NCBI RefSeq assembly: GCF_019278525.1
Contig: NZ_CP058986.1
Coordinates: 1,646,001-1,710,000, forward strand
Direction: 5' to 3'
From: Polaribacter sp. HaHaR_3_91
Lineage (GTDB): Bacteria > Bacteroidota > Bacteroidia > Flavobacteriales > Flavobacteriaceae
Length of the DNA stretch: 64,000 nt
Shown: one piece after another, positions 47,550 to 56,758 of the stretch
Numbering within the stretch: position 1 is the first letter of the stretch
Layout: the number at the start of each line of letters is the position of its first letter
The notes under the pieces: model-generated
The model's database searches: none
What the model was told of the DNA's origin: nothing
The model's input: the letters and a program-made list of their open reading frames with translations, nothing else
Position numbers and translations under genes: made by a program

Positions 47550-48491
47550 TTATTTCTTCTGTAACGGACTAATAATCTTGACATCAGAAAAAGAAATTGC
47601 GCCTCTAACAACACCATCTATTGTTTTCTTTAGAGCTTCAATTAATTGCATTTTCAATTGAGATTTATGATAAATTAAACTCACTTCTCTTGCTGGAGGA
47701 GGTGTTGTAAATTCTCTTAAATGACTTTTATCTTCATCATTTAAGTCTAAAGTGTGTAAATAAGGTAATAAGGTCATTCCTAATCCTTCTTTAGATAGTT
47801 TAATTAAAGTGTCAAAACTTCCGCTTTCTAATTGAAATCCTTTTTTATTATCTACTTTTCGAGTGCTACATAAATTAATGATGCTGTCTTTAAAACAATG
47901 TCCATCTTCTAAAAGTAAAATATCTTCCATTTCTAACTCTTCTGCTGTGATGGTTTTATTTTTAGATAATCTATGGTTTTGTGGTATCAACCCAACAAAA
48001 GGCTCGTAATATAAAGGTCTTTCTTTTATAGCTTCGTTTTCTAGCGGAGTCGCAGCAAGACCTGCATCGATGTGTCCATCAGTTAATTTTCTTATAATTT
48101 CTTCCGTAGTTAATTCTTCAATAATCAACTTTACTTTCGGGTATTTTTTAGTGAAGTTTTGTAAAAACATTGGCAATAATGTAGGCATAATTGTAGGGAT
48201 AATTCCCAGTTTAAATTCGCCTCCTATATATCCTTTTTGTTGATGAACAATATCTAAAATTCTATTGCTTTCATCTACAATTACTTTTGCTTGTTCTACG
48301 ATTTTTTTACCAACTTCAGTTAGCTCAATTGGTTTCTTAGATCGATTAAATATTTTAACACCTAATTCGTCCTCCAATTTTTGAATTTGCATACTCAGCG
48401 TTGGTTGTGTTACAAAGCTGTGCTCTGCAGCGACCGTAAAATTTTGGTATTCTGCAACAGACAAAACATATTTTAATTGGGTAATAGTCAT
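47550..48491 (-). CDS. oxyR: hydrogen-peroxide-sensing LysR regulator OxyR
   Basis: A 313-aa LysR-type regulator. The N-terminal helix-turn-helix reads FTVAAEHSFVTQPTLSMQIQ (18-37). The peroxide-sensing cysteines Cys199 (LLEDGHC) and Cys208 (IINLC) have the same spacing and even the same numbering as in E. coli OxyR. It is divergent from dps, a classic OxyR target, with 104 bases between the starts. It would activate peroxide defence genes upon Cys199-Cys208 disulfide formation. Confidence 0.93.
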   Translation of the reverse strand: MTITQLKYVLSVAEYQNFTVAAEHSFVTQPTLSMQIQKLEDELGVKIFNRSKKPIELTEVGKKIVEQAKVIVDESNRILDIVHQQKGYIGGEFKLGIIPTIMPTLLPMFLQNFTKKYPKVKLIIEELTTEEIIRKLTDGHIDAGLAATPLENEAIKERPLYYEPFVGLIPQNHRLSKNKTITAEELEMEDILLLEDGHCFKDSIINLCSTRKVDNKKGFQLESGSFDTLIKLSKEGLGMTLLPYLHTLDLNDEDKSHLREFTTPPPAREVSLIYHKSQLKMQLIEALKKTIDGVVRGAISFSDVKIISPLQKK

Positions 48492-48520
48492 TATGTATAA
48501 AATTTTTTGATAAAGATATT

Positions 48521-48572
48521 AAAACTATCAATTATAATGATGCATTATCTGGTTAAATTTCTCATAAATTTG
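48521..48572 (+). promoter_or_regulatory. dps promoter with candidate OxyR site
   Basis: TAAATTTG at 48565-48572 is a good -7 element, 24 bases before the dps start. The -33 position is weak, and the preceding stretch (about 48521-48550) carries spaced CTAT/ATC and GAT/ATC half-site-like elements, compatible with an OxyR tetramer site. Confidence 0.4.
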
Positions 48573-48595
48573 ATGTACCAAAAAAAAACAATATC

Positions 48596-49069
48596 ATGAA
48601 CAAGTCAATATTAGGATTAGATAAAAAAGAAACTGCAAATTTAGTAGGAGAATTAAACGGTTTATTAGCAAATTTTCAAATTTATTATCAGAATTTAAGG
48701 GGATTGCACTGGAACATAAAAGGTAAAAACTTCTTTGAATTACATGTAAAGTTCGAAGAGTTTTATACAGATTCTCAAGTAAAAATAGATGAGATTGCAG
48801 AACGTATTTTAACATTACAAGGCAAGCCATTACATACTTTTACAGATTATATAAACTTGGCAACAGTTCCTGTTGGAAAAAATATTTCTAATGATGTGGA
48901 AGGAGTAGAGTTGGTTGTAAACTCACTTTCAGAATTATTAAAAATCGAAAGAACGATACTAGAATCTTCAGATGAGGCAAATGACGAAGGAACAAACTCT
49001 ATGATGAGTGATTTTATTGCAGAGCAAGAAAAAACTATCTGGATGTTAAATTCTTGGTTAGGTAAATAA
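48596..49069 (+). CDS. dps: Dps family DNA-binding ferritin-like protein
   Basis: A 157-aa ferritin-like mini-ferritin. The Dps ferroxidase ligands are visible in LHWNIKG (His38) and FELHVKFEEFY (His50), followed by the acidic cluster KIDEIAERI (Asp65, Glu69). It stores iron by oxidising Fe2+ with peroxide, so it protects DNA. The N-terminus is short with few basic residues, so strong DNA binding is not assured. Divergent from oxyR. Confidence 0.94.
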   Translation: MNKSILGLDKKETANLVGELNGLLANFQIYYQNLRGLHWNIKGKNFFELHVKFEEFYTDSQVKIDEIAERILTLQGKPLHTFTDYINLATVPVGKNISNDVEGVELVVNSLSELLKIERTILESSDEANDEGTNSMMSDFIAEQEKTIWMLNSWLGK

Positions 49070-49131
49070 TTAATAAAAGAAAGAAACTTGTTGTGTAGAA
49101 CTTGTTTCAGTATCTTATTACTACACTATTT

Positions 49132-49180
49132 AATTCCTATTAAAACTAATATAAATGTTAGTTCTAATAGGAATTTTATT
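49132..49180. terminator. bidirectional terminator
   Basis: Arms 49132-49149 and 49158-49175 (AATTCCTATTAAAACTAA type, one mismatch in 18) between convergent dps and the PagL-like gene. Just upstream, 49098-49110 repeats the 13-mer GAACTTGTTTCAG of 20024. Confidence 0.7.
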
Positions 49181-49193
49181 TAAAGTGTAATCT

Positions 49194-49838
49194 TTATTTT
49201 AGGAAATAAGAAACACCAACTTCAAAGCCTAGAAAAGTATATCCATTATTTGGAGATTGAAAATCAAGGTTAGAAATGTGTCCTATATTACTTCCAATAT
49301 ATAAAGCTGTTTTTTTAGTAGTTTTATAAGAGAACCCTAGAGAAGCATTTTCTAAAAAAGTAAAACCTTTTGCCAAACGCTCTGTTCTGGTGTCTATAGT
49401 TGCAACTCCTAAACCTGCTGTAAACTGAAAATCTAAGTTTTTAAGAAACTCTCTCTTTACCACAAATCCCAATTCAAAAGCATATAAGTGCATTGTTTTA
49501 GGCGTTGTAAATTCTATTATTTTATCCTCAAAATTTTCTTCTGAAGGTAATACAAAATAGGAGTTTAATAATTGATGTTTTATAACCTGTATTTGCGGTT
49601 GAACAATCAACTCAAAATCAAAAGACCTCCATTTTCCTAAGTTGTAAAAAGCTTGTAACTTTAAGGTGTTTGAGGTGTATTTATAATCTTCATCTTCAAA
49701 TATAAAGTTTTTAGCATTTACTGTATTATATAAAACCCCAACCTTTTTAATGTTTAGAATTCCTTTTTTATTTTCTTGTGCTTTTACAGTGTATATCAGT
49801 ATAAAGAATAAGAAAAATAGATAGTGCTTTTTGTGCAT
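49194..49838 (-). CDS. acyloxyacyl hydrolase (PagL-like) outer-membrane protein
   Basis: A 214-aa beta-barrel protein with a signal peptide (cleavage about residue 20, VKAQ). Its end carries the PagL motif: IGHISN (His187, Ser189) and SPNNG. PagL removes a 3-O acyl chain from lipid A using His, Ser and Glu. Here the residue 14 places after the His is Thr201 where Glu is expected, and the nearest acid is Glu206, so activity is uncertain. It could be a structural relative. Confidence 0.65.
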   Translation of the reverse strand: MHKKHYLFFLFFILIYTVKAQENKKGILNIKKVGVLYNTVNAKNFIFEDEDYKYTSNTLKLQAFYNLGKWRSFDFELIVQPQIQVIKHQLLNSYFVLPSEENFEDKIIEFTTPKTMHLYAFELGFVVKREFLKNLDFQFTAGLGVATIDTRTERLAKGFTFLENASLGFSYKTTKKTALYIGSNIGHISNLDFQSPNNGYTFLGFEVGVSYFLK

Positions 49839-49871
49839 TTAATAGAAAATTATTGCTCTAGAAAATAGAGA

Positions 49872-50759
49872 TTATGAAAACATTTTTGCAACTTTTTCTG
49901 CTTTCCTACTTTCTGAATAATCGTAAAAACCTTCTCCAGATTTTACACCTAATTTCCCTGCCATTACCATGTTTACTAATAAAGGACAAGGAGCGTATTT
50001 TGGATTTTTAAAACCATCGTATAAAACATTCATAATAGATAAACAAACATCTAAACCAATAAAATCTGCCAATTGCAAAGGTCCCATTGGGTGTGCCATA
50101 CCAAGCTTCATTACGGTATCTATTTCTTCTACGCCAGCAACATTATTGTACAAAGTTTCAATAGATTCATTTATCATTGGCATTAAAATTCTGTTTGCAA
50201 CAAAACCAGGGTAATCATTTACTTCCACCGGAATTTTACCAATCTTTTTAGAAAGTGCTACTATGGTTTCCATAACGGCATTAGAAGTGTTGTAACCTCT
50301 AATAATTTCCACCAATTTCATAATTGGCACCGGATTCATAAAATGCATTCCAATAACCTTATCAGCTCTGTTAGTTGCTGCTGCAATTTGGGTTATAGAA
50401 ATAGAAGAAGTATTGGTTGCTAAAATGGTGTTTTCACCACAAACTTCATCTAATTCTTTAAAAATCTTCTCTTTTAAAACCGCGTTTTCAGTAGCAGCTT
50501 CCACGACTAAGTCTGCATTTTTAACGCCGTCTTTAATAGATGTAAAAGTGCTAATATTTTTTAATGTCTGGGTTTTATCGTCTTCAGAAATTTTTTCTTT
50601 GGCCACCATTCTATCTAAATTTTTAGCAATGGTATTCATTCCTTTTTCTAAAGAAACTTCAGAAATGTCTATTAAACTTACTTTATAATTAAACTGTGCA
50701 AAGGTGTGAGCAATTCCATTTCCCATGGTTCCAGCTCCAATAATAGCTATGTTTTTCAT
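49872..50759 (-). CDS. 3-hydroxybutyryl-CoA / 3-hydroxyacyl-CoA dehydrogenase
   Basis: A 295-aa NAD(P)-dependent enzyme: GAGTMGNGIAHTFAQ (7-21) binds the cofactor, TNTSSISI holds the catalytic Ser/His environment, and GMHFMNPVPIMKLVEII is the family signature. The C-terminal domain ends GVKSGEGFYDYS. It oxidises 3-hydroxybutyryl-CoA in fatty-acid or butanoate metabolism. Stands alone, with repeat R2 copy 2 just upstream. Confidence 0.93.
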   Translation of the reverse strand: MKNIAIIGAGTMGNGIAHTFAQFNYKVSLIDISEVSLEKGMNTIAKNLDRMVAKEKISEDDKTQTLKNISTFTSIKDGVKNADLVVEAATENAVLKEKIFKELDEVCGENTILATNTSSISITQIAAATNRADKVIGMHFMNPVPIMKLVEIIRGYNTSNAVMETIVALSKKIGKIPVEVNDYPGFVANRILMPMINESIETLYNNVAGVEEIDTVMKLGMAHPMGPLQLADFIGLDVCLSIMNVLYDGFKNPKYAPCPLLVNMVMAGKLGVKSGEGFYDYSESRKAEKVAKMFS

Positions 50760-50777
50760 GTATATTCTATTTTATTT

Positions 50778-50856
50778 GGGCGTTTTTACAGGCTTTCGCT
50801 ACTCGCTTTTTTCGTACCTCAAAAGAGCTCAAACAAACCGCTCAATCCCTAACGCA
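50778..50856. repeat. R2 interspersed repeat, copy 2
   Basis: Begins GGGCGTTTTTACAGGCTTTC and ends TCAATCCCTAACGCA, matching the ends of the 28642 copy. It starts 18 bases upstream of the dehydrogenase start codon. Confidence 0.65.
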
Positions 50857-51037
50857 ATTACTTATAAACTCCATTATTTAGTCAAAAAACTATTCGCTTT
50901 TTAAAAGTAAATATCGGTTCCTTGTTATTTTTAAATCAATAATCTAGACCCAAAATGAAGAGGCACACTTCTGCAACAAATCTTTTCATTTCAAGCCATA
51001 CTTAGATAGGATAAAATAATAGACTATCGCTCTGAAA

Positions 51038-51997
51038 TTAAAAACAATCAATAATCATTTGTGCAACTTTTAATGCTTCTGTTCCTTGTCTTAGACTTAC
51101 TACAGGAGATGTGTTGCTTTTAATTGAACCAGCAAATGACTCTAATTCATCTAAAATTGCATTGTTGTTTTCTACTTCAGGATTCTCGAAATAAATTTGC
51201 TTCTTAACGCCTTCAGCATTTTGTAAAATCATTGCAAATTCATCTGGGTTTGCAGGAACATCTTTCATTCTAACAACTTCAGATTCCTTGCTTAAAAAGT
51301 TAACAGAAATATAGGCATCCTTTTGAAAAAAGCGAGATTTACGCATGTTTTTCATAGAAATTCTACTTGCAGTTAAATTAGCGACACAACCGTTTTCGAA
51401 TTCAATTCTTGCATTTGCAATATCTGGAGTTTCAGAAATAACAGCTACCCCACTTGCGTGCACACTTTTAACGTGAGATTTTACAACAGAAAGAATAATA
51501 TCAATATCATGAATCATTAAATCTAGCACTACAGGCACATCTGTACCTCTTGGGTTAAATTCTGCCAAACGATGACATTCAATAAACATTGGGTTTTCAA
51601 TTTGGTCTTTTACGGCTGTAAAGGCTGGGTTAAAACGTTCTACATGTCCAACTTGTCCTAAAACATGAAATTGACTTGCCAAGGTTTTTAAAGCTTCCGC
51701 TTCTAAAACAGTTTTAGTAATAGGTTTTTCAATAAAAATATGACGTCCTTTTTCAATAGCAGATTTAGCGCAATCAAAATGAGATAAAGTAGGTGTTACA
51801 ATATCTACAACTTCAACAGCATCTATTAAGGCTTCTACAGAATCAAAAGCGGTGTAGCCAAATTCTTCTGCAACACTTGCTGCGTTTTCCTTAGAAGGGT
51901 CGAAAAAACCGACTAAGTTGTATTTGTCTGATTGTTGTAATAATCGTAAATGAATTTTTCCTAAGTGCCCAGCACCTAATACTCCTACTTTAAGCAT
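51038..51997 (-). CDS. Gfo/Idh/MocA family oxidoreductase
   Basis: A 319-aa NAD(P)-binding oxidoreductase: VGVLGAGHLGKIHLRLL at the start, the family hallmark FIEKPITKT (about 92-100) with the conserved Lys, and MIHDIDIILSVV with the catalytic His region. Substrate unknown; many relatives act on sugars or inositol derivatives. It is monocistronic; a minus-strand TATCTTTG at 52138-52145 could be its promoter. Confidence 0.87.
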   Translation of the reverse strand: MLKVGVLGAGHLGKIHLRLLQQSDKYNLVGFFDPSKENAASVAEEFGYTAFDSVEALIDAVEVVDIVTPTLSHFDCAKSAIEKGRHIFIEKPITKTVLEAEALKTLASQFHVLGQVGHVERFNPAFTAVKDQIENPMFIECHRLAEFNPRGTDVPVVLDLMIHDIDIILSVVKSHVKSVHASGVAVISETPDIANARIEFENGCVANLTASRISMKNMRKSRFFQKDAYISVNFLSKESEVVRMKDVPANPDEFAMILQNAEGVKKQIYFENPEVENNNAILDELESFAGSIKSNTSPVVSLRQGTEALKVAQMIIDCF

Positions 51998-52137
51998 ATA
52001 TTATATTTTTAGTCTTTTAGAACAAAGTAAAATAACTCTTTTAATATCGTTGTTATTTTAGATTACTTGCTTTGTAGCAACGATGCTCATTATAAGGACG
52101 TTAGTTTAGTTTTACTGATTTAAAAATCAGCCAAAAA

Positions 52138-52145
52138 CAAAGATA
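52138..52145 (-). promoter_or_regulatory. possible promoter of the Gfo/Idh/MocA gene
   Basis: TATCTTTG on the minus strand matches TAnnTTTG, about 140 bases before the start codon; -33 is weak. Confidence 0.3.
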
Positions 52146-52206
52146 CAATTTTATGCTTATGTATATGGATTAATTACTATTTTTAGACTCCAGAAATTTA
52201 TAAAAA

Positions 52207-52848
52207 TTGAAAGATACTTCTAAACACCAAGGCCTTAGAAACCAACTTGCTAAAGTACTAAACGCAAAAGGGATTATTGATAAAAATGTATTGAATGCAG
52301 TACGTAAAATTCCACGTCATCTATTTATTGATAGTAGTTTTGAGTCTCATGCCTATCAAGACAAAGCTTTTCCTATTGCAGCAGAGCAAACTATTTCTAT
52401 GCCTTATACAGTGGCTTTTCAATCGCAAACATTGCAAGTAGAGCCTGGTGAAAAAGTGTTAGAAATTGGAACTGGTTCAGGGTATCAAACCGCTGTTTTA
52501 TTAGAGTTAAAAGCAGAAGTGTATTCTATAGAAAGACAACGTGAGTTGTTTAAGAAAACGTCTCTGTTTTTACCGAAGTTAGGGTATAATCCAAAAAGAT
52601 TTATTTTTGGAGATGGATATATTGGCTTAAAAGTAGAAGCACCATTCGATAAAATTATAGTGACTGCAGGTGCTCCTTTTGTGCCTAAGCCTTTATTGTC
52701 TCAATTAAAAGTAGGAGGTAGATTGTTAATTCCTGTTGGAGATCAAACACAAATAATGACTTTGTTTATTAGAAAATCTGCAACAGAATTCGAAAAACAC
52801 GAATTAGGAGATTTTGCTTTTGTACCAATGTTAGAAGAGAAAAACTAA
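52207..52848 (+). CDS. pcm: protein-L-isoaspartate O-methyltransferase
   Basis: A 213-aa SAM-dependent repair enzyme that methylates isoaspartyl residues. Characteristic runs are VRKIPRHLF, QTISMPYTVAFQSQTL and the SAM motif LEIGTGSGYQTAVL; then IIVTAGAPFVPKPLLSQL. The start is TTG at 52207. Its stop overlaps the end of the convergent ModF-like gene by 4 bases. Confidence 0.93.
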   Translation: MKDTSKHQGLRNQLAKVLNAKGIIDKNVLNAVRKIPRHLFIDSSFESHAYQDKAFPIAAEQTISMPYTVAFQSQTLQVEPGEKVLEIGTGSGYQTAVLLELKAEVYSIERQRELFKKTSLFLPKLGYNPKRFIFGDGYIGLKVEAPFDKIIVTAGAPFVPKPLLSQLKVGGRLLIPVGDQTQIMTLFIRKSATEFEKHELGDFAFVPMLEEKN

Positions 52849-54083
52849 CTATTTTCTTTTATTTTACCTGTGGATCCATTTTTACTAGGTGTTAACTCAT
52901 AAATAAAATTAGGTTGTAGGTTTTCTACTTCTCTATGAGAAACAAAAAGTATGGTGGTGTCACTTTCTTTTACAATTTTATTAATCAAAGCAACCACAAT
53001 AGCTGTTCCTTGATTATCAAGATTGATTAATGGTTCATCTAAAATTAATAATGGTGGATGTTTAATCATAGCTCTTGCTATTAAAACCAATCTTTGAGTT
53101 GTAGTAGTAAGATCCTGAAAAGAGGTGTTTCTTTTGCTTTTTAAATTTAATAGTTTAAGCCAATCATCAGCTATTTTAATTTGAAGTGTCGTAGGAGTTT
53201 GGTATAAGCCTACGCTGTCAAAAAAACCGGAAATCACCATTTGTGAAATGCTGATTCTTCTTTTGAATAATTCTAAAACTGCAGGACTAAAATAGCCTAT
53301 TTTTTCTTTTATTTCCCAAACACTTTCACCAGATCCTTTTTTTTTGCCAAACAAATAGACTTCTTGTCTAAAAGCTTTTACATTATTTCCATAAATCATG
53401 GATAAAATGGTGGTTTTTCCAGAGCCATTAGGACCAATTAAATGCCAAAATTCATTTTTATTGATGGTCCAATTAATGTTTTTTAAAATAGATCTTTCAT
53501 CATACTCTACATTTACATTTTGAAGCTTTATAAGCTCTTCTGGTATGTTTTTGTAGAACGTAATCGGTTTAGGAACTTCGCCCATAAACTCGAAGTCAAT
53601 TTCTTTAAAAGTATATTTTTCTATAGGAATATTCTCAATAATCTCATCATTTTTAATTTCTAAGACGTGTGTTATTATTGGTAAAATTTCTTCTTTTCGA
53701 TTAAAAACCTGAATTAAAATAATTTCTGAAGATAACGCAATAAGGTCTTCTTTTAAATTAGAAACAGAGGCAATATCTAAACTTTCAAAAGGGCTATCTA
53801 AAATTAGAAAGTCTGGTTTTTGTTGTAACAAATAGTTCAGTAAAGCCTTTTTTTGTTCACCACTAGACAAGGTTCTTATGCTTCTATTTTCTTTACTTGT
53901 TAAGGTTTGCTTGCTGTGTTTTGCTTCTTCGTCTATAAATTTATCTAAAATAGAATTTGAAAATAAAAGTCCTTTTTTGTTTTTTAAATTAGGGAAACTA
54001 TGTATCCCTTTTAAAATGTTTTCTACTAAAGAACTTTTAGAAGAAAGACTTTTATTTTCAATTGTAAAATGGATGTTCTCCAT
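52845..54083 (-). CDS. ModF/PhrA-like twin ABC ATPase, one degenerate ATP site
   Basis: A 412-aa soluble protein with two ABC domains and no membrane segment. Domain 1 lacks a Walker A but has the signature LSSGEQ (72-77) and Walker B FLILDSP (92-98). Domain 2 has Walker A GPNGSGKTT (217-225) and Walker B LLILDEP (345-351) but a lost signature, LTTTTQ (325-330). It resembles ModF (PhrA), an ATPase of uncertain role linked to molybdate loci in E. coli; no molybdate genes are seen here. Domain 1 is shorter than usual. Confidence 0.8.
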   Translation of the reverse strand: MENIHFTIENKSLSSKSSLVENILKGIHSFPNLKNKKGLLFSNSILDKFIDEEAKHSKQTLTSKENRSIRTLSSGEQKKALLNYLLQQKPDFLILDSPFESLDIASVSNLKEDLIALSSEIILIQVFNRKEEILPIITHVLEIKNDEIIENIPIEKYTFKEIDFEFMGEVPKPITFYKNIPEELIKLQNVNVEYDERSILKNINWTINKNEFWHLIGPNGSGKTTILSMIYGNNVKAFRQEVYLFGKKKGSGESVWEIKEKIGYFSPAVLELFKRRISISQMVISGFFDSVGLYQTPTTLQIKIADDWLKLLNLKSKRNTSFQDLTTTTQRLVLIARAMIKHPPLLILDEPLINLDNQGTAIVVALINKIVKESDTTILFVSHREVENLQPNFIYELTPSKNGSTGKIKENS

Positions 54084-54125
54084 GGTAATTTTATGAATTT
54101 TTGAAAAAAAAACTGAAATTATTAA

Positions 54126-54551
54126 TTATATAGCTCTTTCCCAGTAAGTAGTTTTACCGAATAATGAAAGACCAATATATCCACGAACTTTCAATTTATT
54201 AGGTTTAACTAATTCAACATAACTTTTGTATACTTTACCGTTTCTTGGGTCTAAGATAGTACCTCCAGACCATTCGTTACCATCTTTTTCTAAACCAGAT
54301 AAAATATTTAAGCCTAAAATAGGCTTGTCTTTATTTTCACCTTCACATAAACTACAAACAGCAGTCTTTCTGTCAGGGTTTTTTATATCTATTATTTTAG
54401 CGAAGGCTTTTCCGTTTTTTTCATAGATTTCTACAACAGAGTCAACTTTACCCGTTTCATCATTTTTAGAATTCCATTTTCCAAAAATGGTTTGTGAGCT
54501 CATAGAAAAAGAAATAATTAATAGTACGAATGTAAAAAGAGATTTTTTCAT
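54126..54551 (-). CDS. DUF2147 domain secreted protein
   Basis: A 141-aa protein with a signal peptide (about 1-19) and the DUF2147 beta-barrel domain: TIFGKWNSKNDETGKVDSVV at the start, GGTILDPRNGKVY in the middle and KVRGYIGLSLFGKTTYW at the end, where the final WxR-like end is typical. Probably periplasmic; the function of DUF2147 is not established. Single gene 42 bases after the ModF-like gene in the same direction. Confidence 0.85.
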   Translation of the reverse strand: MKKSLFTFVLLIISFSMSSQTIFGKWNSKNDETGKVDSVVEIYEKNGKAFAKIIDIKNPDRKTAVCSLCEGENKDKPILGLNILSGLEKDGNEWSGGTILDPRNGKVYKSYVELVKPNKLKVRGYIGLSLFGKTTYWERAI

Positions 54552-54643
54552 GTTTTTATTTTTTTTATAAAGACATCGATAAGCGAGGTCTAATTTATTT
54601 TAATGGTTTGTAAGTTATAGTTTTATATTAAACAAATATACAT

Positions 54644-55171
54644 TTAGTCATATTTTGCACTAAAATTATTTTCCCATTTTCCTTGAACACGTAAAATCTG
54701 TTCAATAACGTCTCTTACACAGCCTTCTCCTCCTTTTTTGTAAGAAATGTATTTAGAAACGCCTTGTATTTCTGGAGCAGCATCATTTGGGCAACAAGGC
54801 ATTCCTACCAATTTCATAACCGGGTAATCAGGAATGTCGTCTCCCATATACAATACATTTTCGGGTTTTAAATTGTATTTTTCTACCAATTCGTTGTATT
54901 GTTTAATTTTATCGTGAGCACCTAAATAAATGTCTTTGATTCCTAAATTCGCCAAACGAGTTCTAACTCCTTCGTTTTTTCCTCCAGAAATAATACAAAC
55001 ATTTAAGCCTTTATCTACTGCCGTTTTTAGAGCATAACCATCTTTAATATTCATGTGTCTTACTAATTCTCCATCAGGCATAATTGTAACCATACCGTTG
55101 GTAAGTACACCGTCTACATCAAAAATTAAAGTATTTATTTGTGGTAATAATTGTTTGTAACTAATTTCCAT
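54644..55171 (-). CDS. KdsC-like HAD phosphatase
   Basis: A 175-aa HAD-IIIA hydrolase: IFDVDGVLTNG with nucleophile Asp18 and Asp20, VCIISGG as motif II and YMGDDIPDYPVM as motif IV. It matches KdsC, the 3-deoxy-D-manno-octulosonate-8-phosphate phosphatase of LPS synthesis, in size and motifs. No kdsB or kdsA neighbour is seen. Another sugar-phosphate substrate is possible. Confidence 0.85.
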   Translation of the reverse strand: MEISYKQLLPQINTLIFDVDGVLTNGMVTIMPDGELVRHMNIKDGYALKTAVDKGLNVCIISGGKNEGVRTRLANLGIKDIYLGAHDKIKQYNELVEKYNLKPENVLYMGDDIPDYPVMKLVGMPCCPNDAAPEIQGVSKYISYKKGGEGCVRDVIEQILRVQGKWENNFSAKYD

Positions 55172-55232
55172 ATTTATATTTTATAAAACTTCTACACGTT
55201 GTTAGAAGTGGTATTGTTTGTTTAAAGTAAAT

Positions 55233-55931
55233 TTAATCAACCGAATTCTGAATTGACCCCGTTAAAAGTCGATAGATTTCTTGTTGCTTTAGATTCAACA
55301 AATCTAAATGATTTTTTATTGTTTTTTTATCTTTTCTAACTGCAGGTCCTGTTTGTGCTTTTTTTGGTGATAAAGATTCTATTTTAGAAGCCGTTTCCTT
55401 AATTAAAGGGAACAAAACCTCAAAAGGTACTTTATGCTCTGTGCAAATATCATTCCCAATTTTATAGAGGTGATTGGTAAAGTTGTTTACAAAAACAGCA
55501 GCAACATGCAATGCTTTTCGTTGTTCAGAATCTACTTCATAAGTTTTTTCGCCTATAGATTTTGCAATTTTATCAAGTAATTGTTGGTCTTTTTTATTGG
55601 TGGCTTCTAAGCAAAAAGGAACGTTATTAAAATTGACTTCTTTTCCTTTAGAAAAAGTTTGTAGCATGTAAAAAACACCTTTGTTATTTTTATTTTTCAA
55701 CTCGTCAATTGAGCATCCACCAGAGGTGTGTACTACAAGTTTGTTATTTATTTTTGATGAAACTTCTGCAATTGCATCGTCAGAAACGGCAATTATAGTA
55801 ATATCTGCTTTCGGAATTTTTTCTAAATCTCTAGAGTTTATTTGTGTAACTGAAATAGTATCAGCTTTTAAAAAAGCATTATATAAATGTGTGGCAACAT
55901 TTCCTTTTCCTACGAGTAATACAGATATCAT
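55233..55931 (-). CDS. Rossmann-like and DUF2520 domain protein
   Basis: A 232-aa protein with an N-terminal NAD(P)-binding fold (MISVLLVGKGNVATHLYNAF, then ITIIAVSDDAIAEV) and a C-terminal all-helical DUF2520 domain (RKALHVAAVFVNNFTNHLY). Related to pyrroline-5-carboxylate reductase in architecture, but the reaction is unknown. It lies 61 bases upstream of the kdsC-like gene, so the two may be cotranscribed. Confidence 0.85.
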   Translation of the reverse strand: MISVLLVGKGNVATHLYNAFLKADTISVTQINSRDLEKIPKADITIIAVSDDAIAEVSSKINNKLVVHTSGGCSIDELKNKNNKGVFYMLQTFSKGKEVNFNNVPFCLEATNKKDQQLLDKIAKSIGEKTYEVDSEQRKALHVAAVFVNNFTNHLYKIGNDICTEHKVPFEVLFPLIKETASKIESLSPKKAQTGPAVRKDKKTIKNHLDLLNLKQQEIYRLLTGSIQNSVD

Positions 55932-55995
55932 AAAACGAAGATATTGTTTTTTTTAGAGGATTAAACAAGCAATTCTAAAATTAAATAGTAGTGTA

Positions 55996-56352
55996 TTAAT
56001 ATTCGAATCTTTTTATTCTTAAAAGTAAATCTGTAGGGTTAAAAGGTTTTGTAAGAAAATCGTCTACTCCTAAAGAAAAAGCTTCTAAAACCACATCTTC
56101 TTGCCCAAGAGATGTTAGAATAATTATTTTTATTTGATCGCCATAGTTTTCTTTTATCCACTCTACCAATTCTAACCCAGTTATAAAAGGCATCATAAGA
56201 TCTGTTATTATTAAATCTGGTGTTTCTAATTTAATTTTTTCTATTGCATCTCTTCCGTCAATAGCTACAGAAATTGTGTGATTACTGTCTTTTAAACTAA
56301 ATTCTAATGATCTTCTTACAAAACCACTATCATCTGCTATTAATATTTTCAT
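55996..56352 (-). CDS. single-domain response regulator (CheY-like)
   Basis: A 118-aa receiver with all phosphorylation residues: Asp7-Asp8, Asp51 (IITDLMMP), Thr80 and Lys102 (LTKPFNP). There is no output domain. It is divergent from the kinase-like gene at 56901 with 548 bases between. Because that protein appears unable to phosphorylate, this receiver probably obtains its phosphate from another kinase or interacts with the polysaccharide system directly; both are inference. Confidence 0.9.
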   Translation of the reverse strand: MKILIADDSGFVRRSLEFSLKDSNHTISVAIDGRDAIEKIKLETPDLIITDLMMPFITGLELVEWIKENYGDQIKIIILTSLGQEDVVLEAFSLGVDDFLTKPFNPTDLLLRIKRFEY

Positions 56353-56758
56353 TAAGTGATGTTTTAAATTAAGGGTACTAAAGTATACAATTACTATTAT
56401 TAAAATGATGAGATAACTTTAAAATAAGGCAAGTAAAAATAAGTAATATGTATTTAATAGTTATTTATCTACCTGCTTTGTTTGTAGAAAGGTAATAGAA
56501 TTAGTCGTGTTCTTATTTATTGTTATATCTATAGTGATATTTTTAATGAGCTTATAAAAGTTTATTTATATAAATCCTTTTTTAAGGAACTACTTTTTTT
56601 ACTAATTAGTATTAGTTAAAATAGTAGGCTTATTATTGGTGGTGTTTAGCTTAGAGTATTTGTAGATACTAACTATTTTAGATTTCATTAAACTATATCA
56701 AAAAGTAATTCATCACAAACAAACGTCCATTCAACTAATCTTTGTTTTTTTTACACAT
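56353..56758. other. long AT-rich intergenic region
   Basis: Between the divergent receiver and kinase-like genes. I see no coding frame; the stretch 56400-56735 shows nothing recognisable apart from AT-rich runs. Confidence 0.4.
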
